A DNA stretch of 51,014 bases, taken from a virus. Both the position numbers and the translations under genes were made by a program. The first letter of the stretch is position 1, and every line of letters begins with the position of its first letter. The stretch is taken from positions 1 to 51,014 of IMG/VR virus record IMGVR_UViG_3300020202_000013; one strand, written 5' to 3'. Below the pieces are notes generated by a model. It was not told where the DNA came from and made no database searches. It saw only the letters and a list, made by a program, of their open reading frames with translations. Below, in pieces: positions 37,430 to 43,627 of this stretch.

Positions 37430-38539
37430 ATGAGCCGGCAATTCCTTACTGCCGGCGGCCTAGTCAGCGCGTCGGCTGATAGGGAATATGTTTTCGGCGG
37501 CGTCCTGGTCGACGAAACCGAAACCGGCTCGGCGCCTGCGGTCGTTAGCGGTGCGGTATCCGCTATCGAGGCGGCCGATACCTCCACAGCGTCGGCGCGC
37601 GTTCGTGCACGGGGCGCGACGTCGACAGTCGAGGCCGCGGACGTTTCGACTGCAACGGCGAGGGCGAGAGCGCGAAGCTCGGCCGGCATCCTGGAGGCCG
37701 CCGACACCTCAACGGCGACGGCGAGGGCTCGGGCTCAAGCCATCTCGGCAGCGATCGAGCAGCCTGACGTTTCCATCGCGACGGCGACAGGCGCGCCGGG
37801 GGTAACGCGGGTCTTCGATCCGACGGCCTTCGACCCAGCGGTCTTCGACACTGGTCCACCCCCCGCAGTAACCGCGAATTTCTCGCTGTCGGAGGCGCCG
37901 GACCTCTCGATCGCAGCCGCACGCGCTCTAGCACGGGCCGCCTTCGCCGTCGTCGAGCAGGGCGACGTCTCGATCTCGACGGCACGTGCTCTGGCAAGGG
38001 CGACCTCGAGCGCGAGCGAGCAGGGTGATGTCTCCTTGGGCACGGGCCGGGTTCGCGTACGCGCGACGACCTCGATCCTTGAGCAGGGCGACATTTCAGT
38101 CGCAACCGGCAGGACTGTTTTCGGCACGGTCGCGCTCATAATCGAGCAGCCGGACACAGCAACGGCGACGGCCCGCGCTCGTGCTCGCGCGGCGACAAGC
38201 GTTGCTGAGGCCGGGGACACGGCGGCGGCTATCGGCCGGCTTCGCGTTCGGGCGACGACGACGATCGCCGAGCAGGGGGATACGGCGACAGCTCGGGCTG
38301 CATCGGGAAACGAGGGTCGCGCGCTCATTCTAGAGCAGGACGACACCTCAACTTCAGCGGGGCGAGCACGCATCCGAGCGTTGTTTTCGCGCAGCGACGG
38401 GGACGACATTCTCATAGCAACGGCACGGATCTGGCTTCCCGCCGTAACCCGGCCCGACGAGGAGGTGATAATCAGCCTCACTGGTTCGAACGAGGTCATT
38501 CTGGTGCTGAGCGGCTCCGACACTGTCGTGATATTCTGA
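37430..38539 (+). CDS. Repeat protein with about 13 copies of a 20-22 residue unit
   Basis: A 369-residue protein starting one base after the previous stop. From about residue 40 it is built of repeats like EQGDVSISTARALARATSS: an acidic-hydrophobic start (EA-x-D or EQ-x-D), Thr/Ser, then TARARARA-type basic residues. About 13 units are seen, with a short break near residues 125-145 (FDPTAFDPAVFD). The C-terminus is a hydrophobic strand region (EVIISLTGSNEVILVLSGSD). Arg-rich repeats are known in surface-exposed phage head or fibre proteins. Function is unknown; possibly capsid surface or cell-surface binding. Confidence 0.7.
   Translation: MSRQFLTAGGLVSASADREYVFGGVLVDETETGSAPAVVSGAVSAIEAADTSTASARVRARGATSTVEAADVSTATARARARSSAGILEAADTSTATARARAQAISAAIEQPDVSIATATGAPGVTRVFDPTAFDPAVFDTGPPPAVTANFSLSEAPDLSIAAARALARAAFAVVEQGDVSISTARALARATSSASEQGDVSLGTGRVRVRATTSILEQGDISVATGRTVFGTVALIIEQPDTATATARARARAATSVAEAGDTAAAIGRLRVRATTTIAEQGDTATARAASGNEGRALILEQDDTSTSAGRARIRALFSRSDGDDILIATARIWLPAVTRPDEEVIISLTGSNEVILVLSGSDTVVIF
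37545..38440 (+). repeat. Tandem diverged coding repeat of roughly 60-66 bp
   Basis: DNA encoding the repeat protein contains about 13 tandem units with shared words such as GAGCAGGGCGAC and GCGACGGCGAGGGC. Units have diverged but keep length and frame, pointing to growth by duplication. Confidence 0.65.
38441..38472 (+). promoter_or_regulatory. Weak late promoter-like element inside the repeat gene
   Basis: GCCGTAA (38441-38447), 19 bases, GATAAT (38467-38472), 76 bases before the GTG at 38549. Spacing is one base shorter than in the other copies and the site is within coding sequence. A plausible but uncertain member of the family, driving the connector genes. Confidence 0.35.
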
Positions 38540-38548
38540 GGCACCCCC

Positions 38549-38941
38549 GTGGCGATCCCCCCGGCAGCCCATCGTATCACCCGCGTGATGGATCCGACAG
38601 ATCGGCAGCTGCGTCGTATCACGATCAGCGGACCCGGAACGAGGCTTCCCAGCGGCGCGACTGCCATCCTCAAGAACAACGAAGAGATGGTCGACCCGGA
38701 GTTGGTTGTGCTCGCCGAAGCGGCCGCTTACGGCCTTAGGATCGTCGTGGATCCGGAATACGCCCCAGAATTCGGCGAGGATTTTGTTGAGTTTTGGCTT
38801 GAGATCGCCCCGGAACGCCGCGCCGACTCAGCGTTTCAAGGCGCGGGCGTCGAGCTGCCAATGGAGCTTACGTTCACGACGAACGCCGTTCCGCCACCCC
38901 GCTACCAGCAGACGATCACCCAGAGGGTCGCGCACCAATGA
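38549..38941 (+). CDS. Hypothetical structural protein
   Basis: A 130-residue protein starting at GTG 38549 (MAIPPAAHRITRVMDPTDRQ). Mixed alpha/beta, with strands RITISGPGTRL and LRIVVDPEY and an acidic stretch (GEDFVEFWLEIAPERR). It precedes head-tail connector genes and overlaps the next gene by four bases, so it is probably part of the head completion module. No family is recognised. Confidence 0.6.
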   Translation: MAIPPAAHRITRVMDPTDRQLRRITISGPGTRLPSGATAILKNNEEMVDPELVVLAEAAAYGLRIVVDPEYAPEFGEDFVEFWLEIAPERRADSAFQGAGVELPMELTFTTNAVPPPRYQQTITQRVAHQ

Positions 38942-39192
38942 AGCTGACCATCAACAACGGCAAAAGCGTGGATGTTCGGCTCTCCGACTTCTCCGGACGA
39001 GCAGGGTTCGTCGACAAAGGCGAGACCGCCGAGCTTGCGTACAAGCCGGTCAAGCCGATCGGCGGCCCCGGGGTTGGCGCTACCATCGAGGTGGACGGCC
39101 GGAAGTGGACCGTCACCGCTGTCGCGACCAGCGTCCATGCGGCCGGCCTTCGGGTGCTGACGCTGAAGTCTATCCAGGAGAGCCAATCATGA
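38938..39192 (+). CDS. Small beta-barrel-like hypothetical protein
   Basis: An 84-residue protein (MKLTINNGKSVDVRLSDFSG, then ATIEVDGRKWTVTAVATSVH), almost entirely alternating strands. ATGA overlaps at both ends. It may be a head-tail joining or head completion protein. Unknown function. Confidence 0.6.
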   Translation: MKLTINNGKSVDVRLSDFSGRAGFVDKGETAELAYKPVKPIGGPGVGATIEVDGRKWTVTAVATSVHAAGLRVLTLKSIQESQS

Positions 39193-39401
39193 AGAGCAGG
39201 GTCGCAAAGGTTTTCGTCCAGCAGAAGCACGTCCTGACGCGGGACGAGAGGGGCGCGCCTACGGCTTACAACGTTGGCCTGCAGGCCGCCGAGGATGGCG
39301 ACTTATTGAAAAAGGGGGCCATGTTCATGCTCCCCCTGTCCGACATCACCGGACTCGACGACAGCAAGGTCTACGAGATCGAGATTAGGCTGGCGAAATA
39401 G
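39189..39401 (+). CDS. Small hypothetical protein
   Basis: A 70-residue protein from ATG 39189 (MKSRVAKVFVQQKHVLTRDE), with an SDITGLDDSKVYEIEIRLAK C-terminus. I rejected the longer in-frame extension from 38706 because its Arg/Ser-rich composition is a shadow of the previous genes. Coupled to its neighbour by ATGA. Unknown role in the connector module. Confidence 0.6.
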   Translation: MKSRVAKVFVQQKHVLTRDERGAPTAYNVGLQAAEDGDLLKKGAMFMLPLSDITGLDDSKVYEIEIRLAK

Positions 39402-39403
39402 TC

Positions 39404-39823
39404 ATGGCCACCGCGACTGAGCTTAAGACGATCTTCCCGGTGTTTGCAGCAGTGGAGGACGCCACGGCCGAATACTGGCTGACCCGGGCCGCGCGCGTGG
39501 TCGATGCTGAGTGGCCCGAGGATGATCGCGATCACGCCCAGATGATCCTCACGGCGCACCTCCTGACGCTGCAGGGCCTCGGGACGGGCGCGGAGGCCCA
39601 AGCAGCGGCTGCGGGCGCGTCGGGCTTCAAGACCATGCGCTCAGGCGCGCTGACGCTGGAGCGGTTCGGGGAGAGCGGGGAGGGCGGCTATGACGCCACC
39701 AGCTACGGGAAGCAGTTCAAGGCCCTGCTGAGGCTGATCAAGGGCGGGCCGCGGGTCACCGGCACCGGCTATGTTGACGGGCTCTCCGGCGGCTATCGCG
39801 ACCGGCCAATTCCCGGATGGTAG
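39404..39823 (+). CDS. Head-tail connector (DUF4054-like)
   Basis: A 139-residue helical protein (FPVFAAVEDATAEYWLTRAA, then AQMILTAHLLTLQGLG) with a C-terminal extended segment (TSYGKQFKALLRLIKGGPRV). The start and the aromatic/helical pattern match DUF4054 adaptor proteins, relatives of HK97 gp6, which bind below the portal. It precedes other connector genes and overlaps the next by seven bases. Confidence 0.75.
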   Translation: MATATELKTIFPVFAAVEDATAEYWLTRAARVVDAEWPEDDRDHAQMILTAHLLTLQGLGTGAEAQAAAAGASGFKTMRSGALTLERFGESGEGGYDATSYGKQFKALLRLIKGGPRVTGTGYVDGLSGGYRDRPIPGW

Positions 39824-40164
39824 ACCTCTCTGGCGTCTTCGGCGCTGCCTTTGCCGGCGTTTATGACGATGCGGTGTTGCATCGGCCTGGGAAGATCCAG
39901 GATACCGCCGGCACCATCACACGAGGCCAGCCTTCGGAACATCCCTGCAAGGCGCAGGTCGATGCCGCGACCCAGGCGATGCGCGGCGCGGATGGGTTCG
40001 TGGAGACCGATGTCCGGATCCTGGTGCTGGCTTCCACGGTGGGGGTCGCGCCCAGCACGGACGACGAGATCGTAACCGGCGGGAGGCGCTGGAAGATCGC
40101 CAGCGTCTCGCAGGATCCGGCGCGCACCCATTGGGAGATGCGCGGGCGGCGGACGAATGGCTAA
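39817..40164 (+). CDS. Head-tail joining protein
   Basis: A 115-residue, beta-rich protein starting inside the previous gene's last codons. Key parts are a strand YDDAVLHRPGKI, a central VRILVLASTVGVAPSTDDEI and the end RRWKIASVSQDPARTHWEMR. The pattern resembles lambda FII-like or phage head-closure barrels. Position between the DUF4054-like gene and the gp10-like gene fits a head completion or stopper protein. Confidence 0.65.
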   Translation: MVDLSGVFGAAFAGVYDDAVLHRPGKIQDTAGTITRGQPSEHPCKAQVDAATQAMRGADGFVETDVRILVLASTVGVAPSTDDEIVTGGRRWKIASVSQDPARTHWEMRGRRTNG

Positions 40165-40579
40165 GATCACGGGCGCCAAAGAGCATGCGGCTCGGCTGCG
40201 TAGAATGGGCGGCCCGGAGATGGTGCGCCAGGTGGGATCGGCGCTCTTTGCCGGCGGCCAATCCATTCAGGTCGAGGCTCAGCTCAGCATCACCCGTGGG
40301 GCAGTTTCCGGAAAGAACCATGTCCCTTCCGCGCCCGGCGAGCCTCCTAACGCCGACACGCACTTCCTCGCGAACAATATCGAGACCACGCTGACGGGCC
40401 CGCTGACGGTAGAGGTGAGCAGCAACGCCCCTTACTCGGCGGACCTCGAGCTTGGCACGTCCAAGATGATCGAGCGCCCCTTCATGCGCCCCGCCACCCA
40501 GAAGAAGCGGCCTGGGGTCGTTCAAGGGGTCCGCGCCGCGGTGAAGAAGGTGGCCGGGGGCGGCAACGTCGTGCCGTAA
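40157..40579 (+). CDS. Tail completion protein (HK97 gp10-like)
   Basis: A 140-residue protein. The N-terminal helix region (KEHAARLRRMGGPEMVRQVG) is followed by HVPSAPGEPPNADTHFLANN and VEVSSNAPYSADLELGTSKM, then ERPFMRPA. This Pro/Gly region followed by YSADLELGT and RPFMRPA is characteristic of HK97-gp10/minor tail proteins. Its stop codon is part of the next promoter-like box. Confidence 0.82.
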   Translation: MAKITGAKEHAARLRRMGGPEMVRQVGSALFAGGQSIQVEAQLSITRGAVSGKNHVPSAPGEPPNADTHFLANNIETTLTGPLTVEVSSNAPYSADLELGTSKMIERPFMRPATQKKRPGVVQGVRAAVKKVAGGGNVVP

Positions 40580-40605
40580 AGGCGCCGCTGCTGATGCGGT
40601 AGAAC
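40573..40605 (+). promoter_or_regulatory. Late promoter-like element before the tail completion genes
   Basis: GCCGTAA (40573-40579, including the previous stop), 20 bases, TAGAAC (40600-40605). The next ATG is at 40632 with AAGGAG upstream. The -10-like part is a weaker match than in other copies. Confidence 0.5.
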
Positions 40606-40631
40606 GGCGCTGAGAAGCAAGGAGCGCCGCA

Positions 40632-41003
40632 ATGGCTCAATGGGTTCAGTTCACCCGCGACTATGATCACCGCTGGCCCTCGCGCGCCGTGACCGCCTTC
40701 AAGAAGGACCAGAAGGTATATGTGAAGGACGAAGTCGCGGACCGCGCATTCTCCCGAGGAGCGGCCAAGGCGACCGACAAGCCCGCCGATAGCGATCCGG
40801 ATCACGTCACCACGCGCGACCCGATGGAAAGCGAAGGCAGAACCGCGTATGCTCGCGCCGATGAGCCGCCGGCCACGCCTTCCGACACCGGACCAGCTGA
40901 CAGCGTGGCTCAACGAGACGATGCTGACGATGTGGGGGCCATCGTTCGAGTTTCGGGGGATGATGCCGCCGGCAAATCAAAACGAGCCCGGGATCGTAGC
41001 TAG
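40632..41003 (+). CDS. Hypothetical protein in the connector module
   Basis: A 123-residue protein with AAGGAG upstream of ATG 40632. The first 65 residues (MAQWVQFTRDYDHRWPSRAV, then TAFKKDQKVYVKDEVADRAF) are protein-like; the rest is low-complexity, acidic and Ala/Asp-rich. Its stop overlaps the next start (TAGTG). The second half is overlapped in another frame by a more structured-looking sequence, so one of the two readings may dominate there. Confidence 0.6.
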   Translation: MAQWVQFTRDYDHRWPSRAVTAFKKDQKVYVKDEVADRAFSRGAAKATDKPADSDPDHVTTRDPMESEGRTAYARADEPPATPSDTGPADSVAQRDDADDVGAIVRVSGDDAAGKSKRARDRS

Positions 41004-41061
41004 TGGCGAGGGACAGCTCGCTGCCGCTCCGGGTGGCGATACTGACTTACCTGAGGGCTGA
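40849..41061 (+). CDS. Possible overlapping small gene in a second frame
   Basis: A 70-residue frame lying across the 3' half of the previous gene and the start of the next. Its core (PDQLTAWLNETMLTMWGPSF, then EFRGMMPPANQNEPGI) has a balanced, well-folded composition with Trp, Phe and Met, unlike the low-complexity sequence of the other frame. Weak ribosome site. Either a real overlapping gene, or the remnant of one now over-printed. Confidence 0.4.
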   Translation: MLAPMSRRPRLPTPDQLTAWLNETMLTMWGPSFEFRGMMPPANQNEPGIVASGEGQLAAAPGGDTDLPEG

Positions 41062-41422
41062 CGGGGCGCGGACTGGTCCTGCTCCCTCTGAGCGGGTGTA
41101 CGGCCTGGCTACGCCTCCGGACCCCATCAAGCCCTTCACCCGCTACGGCACTCCCACCGTGCTTCCCGACCGCGCCTCCTGCGTCGATGGCAGCCGGATC
41201 TTGGTGACGCTCCACGCCTTCTCCGACGCCGACAGCGAGGACGAAGCTTCCGAGATCGCAGCAGCTATGGCGAGCGCGCTGGACGGTGCCACGCTGACCC
41301 TCGCAGCGGATTACGAAGCCAAGGCGCGGATTGCCTGGACTGGCGGCCAGATCCTGCCCGATCCGGAGGAAGCAAGCTCCTGGCATGCTGTCGTGAACTT
41401 CGAGGCGACGGTCACGAGCTAG
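41003..41422 (+). CDS. Tail terminator/completion protein (DUF3168-like)
   Basis: A 139-residue protein starting at GTG 41003, coupled to the previous stop (TAGTG). LPLRVAILTYLRADGART and the Pro-rich central region lead to a strand RILVTLHAFSDADSEDEASE and a helix, ending HAVVNFEATVTS. This order of elements matches the DUF3168 / lambda gpU-like tail terminator. It should cap the tail tube and join it to the head. Its 3' end overlaps the convergent cargo gene by 11 bases. Confidence 0.75.
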   Translation: MARDSSLPLRVAILTYLRADGARTGPAPSERVYGLATPPDPIKPFTRYGTPTVLPDRASCVDGSRILVTLHAFSDADSEDEASEIAAAMASALDGATLTLAADYEAKARIAWTGGQILPDPEEASSWHAVVNFEATVTS

Positions 41423-42344
41423 GTGGCGCGACGGCCTGCCCTATGGTTGCGCCGATCCGGTGCCTCAACTTGTTCCTCAGATCCTCCGGGTCGTCCCATA
41501 CGATATGATTGAACTGCCGCGTATCAAAATGCACGCGCTCGAGGTCTGACGACCTGACACACCAAATCACGGGTATGCCCAGTCCCAAGGCGAAACCGGC
41601 TTCGAAGTAGACGCCTCCACGAGCGCCGGTATCGCCGCAGCTGAAGTCGGCAACGACGAACCTAGCGCGTCGTATCTCGCTGATGATCTCATCATCGATC
41701 TTGTTGTTGTGTTCTCGATCATCGATGCGAACAGCCGTATATCCGTTTTCTTCGATCGCCGGACGGATACCGTCGGTGTACGCTGGCGACATCTCGCTCG
41801 AAAACCACATCGCGACAAAGCCGCTGGTGGACTCTGCATTCGGACGTTCCAGGTCTTCCACGTAGAAGAAAGCACGAAGGTTGACGGAAACTCGAGTGCC
41901 ACTCGTACTGAATTCCAGGTCCAGAAGCTTCTCCTGGGCGGCGTGATGAAGCAGTGTTCGCAGCTCCGCGACGCTTGAGACACCGGTTAATCGCATGAGC
42001 CCGTGTGGCTCTTCGGCTTCGGATATGAACAAGCGCGAATGGTGAGAGGAGGCAGACCGTACGAGAGTGCGAAGCAGCCGATCGAATTTCTGCTTCATCG
42101 GGACTGGTGGCTGCCGCAATATCTGTTTGATATTCCACGTCATCAACTCGACAGGATCTTCCCCAGCGTTGTCGAGGATATAGCGAGTGAGCGCGGTCCG
42201 GTGTTTGGTGAGTAGATCGGGCATGGCCGACAGCAAGCTTCCGCTTACAAAATAGCGCTCATTGCCTCCGAGCCGGGCCTCGAGACCGTCCCGGCTTGAG
42301 GGCACAATGACGTCATCGGGCCAAAGTAGCTTCTTTGCTGGCAT
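41412..42344 (-). CDS. Antisense cargo gene with nucleoside deoxyribosyltransferase/TIR-like C-terminal domain
   Basis: A 310-residue protein. The N-terminal 170 residues are mainly helical and contain a possible regulatory or sensing part. Residues 175-285 read GFVAMWFSSEMSPAYTDGIR, then a second helix, IDDEIISEIRRARFVVADFS, GGVYFEAGFALGLGIPVIWC and ends QFNHIVWDD. Strand-helix order with FVAM, VADFS (Asp233) and YFEAG (Glu248) is that of nucleoside 2-deoxyribosyltransferase or TIR-like enzymes used by bacterial defence proteins. It sits on the opposite strand between tail genes. Role in immunity is inferred. Confidence 0.68.
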   Translation of the reverse strand: MPAKKLLWPDDVIVPSSRDGLEARLGGNERYFVSGSLLSAMPDLLTKHRTALTRYILDNAGEDPVELMTWNIKQILRQPPVPMKQKFDRLLRTLVRSASSHHSRLFISEAEEPHGLMRLTGVSSVAELRTLLHHAAQEKLLDLEFSTSGTRVSVNLRAFFYVEDLERPNAESTSGFVAMWFSSEMSPAYTDGIRPAIEENGYTAVRIDDREHNNKIDDEIISEIRRARFVVADFSCGDTGARGGVYFEAGFALGLGIPVIWCVRSSDLERVHFDTRQFNHIVWDDPEDLRNKLRHRIGATIGQAVAPPSS

Positions 42345-42428
42345 TTTCCCTCACTTAGTCCTGAAAGAGATGATCGCCCAAGCTGCGAGGCGAGGCACCT
42401 TGCCTGCGCCCGTATCAAGGTCTCAGCC

Positions 42429-42461
42429 GCCGTAAACCCGTCTGCACCACTTCCATATGCT
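42429..42461 (+). promoter_or_regulatory. Late promoter-like element before the tail tube gene
   Basis: GCCGTAA (42429-42435), 20 bases, TATGCT (42456-42461). The tail tube ATG at 42491 has GGAG upstream. It restarts rightward transcription after the antisense cargo gene. Confidence 0.6.
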
Positions 42462-42490
42462 CCGACCGAACCAATCTGGAGCGAAGTTCG

Positions 42491-42946
42491 ATGGCTCTTC
42501 CTGCGATCATGCGCGGCTCGTACATCAACATCATGATCGGCGATGGCGCGTCGACGGAGGTGTTCTCCATCGTCTGCGGCCTGACCACCCGGACCTTCAC
42601 CGAGCAGATCAACACCTCCGACAGCTTTATTGCCGACTGCGCCGATCCCGAGGACGTGCCGATCCGTCGCCTGATCCCGACGGGGCGCCAGTGGAGCCTT
42701 TCCGGAGAGGGAAGGTATAACCGCGCTCAGGCTGCGCTTCTTCGGGGCGCCATGGGCGTGACCAGAAACTACCGGTTCGATGTCGCTGAGCCTGCGGACG
42801 ATGAGGTCGACGCCGGCTACTATGCCGGCCCGTTCATCCTGGTGAACCGACAGATCGGCGGCACAGCTGGCGAAAGCGGCGAGTTCTCTTCCTCATCGCT
42901 GCAATTTGAGAGCGACGGCGAAGTTGTCTGGGTGCCTGCGGCCTGA
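42491..42946 (+). CDS. Major tail tube protein
   Basis: A 151-residue protein with beta-barrel type sequence (YINIMIGDGASTEVFSIVCG, then LTTRTFTEQINTSDSFIADC, RQWSLSGEGRYNRAQAALL) ending in strands. Size, position before the tail chaperone frameshift pair and strand-rich pattern match siphovirus tail tube proteins. It polymerises into the tail shaft. Confidence 0.8.
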   Translation: MALPAIMRGSYINIMIGDGASTEVFSIVCGLTTRTFTEQINTSDSFIADCADPEDVPIRRLIPTGRQWSLSGEGRYNRAQAALLRGAMGVTRNYRFDVAEPADDEVDAGYYAGPFILVNRQIGGTAGESGEFSSSSLQFESDGEVVWVPAA

Positions 42947-42959
42947 TCGGAGGTGACGG

Positions 42960-43439
42960 GTGCAGACGTGGGTAGCGCTTCCCTTCGCTGACGGTGTCTA
43001 CGAGTTTCGCCTTGGCCTAGCTCAGATCGACGAGCTTCAGAATAAGACCGGCATCGGGATCGGCGGGCTCTACGCCCGCGTGATTAAGGGCCGATATCTC
43101 CTCGACGGGGCCAGTTTCGGACATCCCGAGCAGGGCGACTATCGCCGGACCGACATCATGGAGCCCATCCGGCAGGCACTGATTGGCGGTGGCAAGGGTG
43201 TCGTTGACGGTGAAGAGGTCAAAGTTTCAGCCCATCGCGTCAATCAACTCCTGGAGGCGTATTGCTTCCCGAACCGTCCCTTGAAGGACGATTGGGCGCT
43301 GACAACCGAGATCCTAATGGCCACGATCGAGGGCTATGATCCGCCGAAGCCGGACCCCGTTCAGGTTAAAAAAAAAGAGCCGGTGAAAAGGCGGAAGGCT
43401 GGCTCGACTACGCCGGAGCCCTCACCGACCTCGCCATGA
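42960..43439 (+). CDS. Tail assembly chaperone G (zero frame, GTA-gp10-like)
   Basis: A 159-residue protein starting at GTG 42960 with an excellent GGAGGTGA five bases upstream. It is helical with an FRLGLAQIDELQNKTGIGI start and an alkaline C-terminus (VQVKKKEPVKRRKAGSTTPE). The pattern resembles the GTA-gp10 group of tail chaperones found before tape measure genes. A nine-A run at 43368-43376 allows a -1 frameshift into the following frame to make the longer GT form. Confidence 0.78.
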   Translation: MQTWVALPFADGVYEFRLGLAQIDELQNKTGIGIGGLYARVIKGRYLLDGASFGHPEQGDYRRTDIMEPIRQALIGGGKGVVDGEEVKVSAHRVNQLLEAYCFPNRPLKDDWALTTEILMATIEGYDPPKPDPVQVKKKEPVKRRKAGSTTPEPSPTSP

Positions 43440-43627
43440 TGGGTGTCGGCGCCGACGAGGCGCGGCGGATGTCCTATTGGGAATATCAGGCCCGGCTTTG
43501 GAACTGGAACGAGCGCCACAAGAGCGATGATGGCGAGGGCGATCCCGTCGAGGCGCCGGACATCGATTACATGCTCCACCGCCAGCAGATGCTCGAAGCG
43601 CGCGGCATCGCGAAAATGGTGCACTGA
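42960..43627 (+). CDS. Tail assembly chaperone GT, -1 frameshift product
   Basis: The zero frame to 43376 (139 codons) joined by -1 slippage to the frame reading RAGEKAEGWLDYAGALTDLA, then MMGVGADEARRMSYWEYQAR, to the stop at 43627, giving about 222 residues. The -1 frame has no stop between the slip site and an ATG at 43436, and the sequence before that ATG (WLDYAGALTDLA) is already protein-like. This shows that the T domain is read from the slip and not only from the ATG. In lambda this G/GT ratio is needed for tail length control and assembly on the tape measure. Confidence 0.8.
43370..43376 (+). promoter_or_regulatory. Slippery heptamer for -1 frameshifting (A AAA AAA G)
   Basis: Nine consecutive A bases (43368-43376) follow GTT, with codons AAA AAA AAA GAG in the zero frame. 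Slippage on A-AAA-AAA moves reading to the -1 frame. An inverted repeat GGCTC/GAGCC (43401-43405 and 43416-43420) lies about 24 bases downstream, further than usual for a stimulator. Confidence 0.78.
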
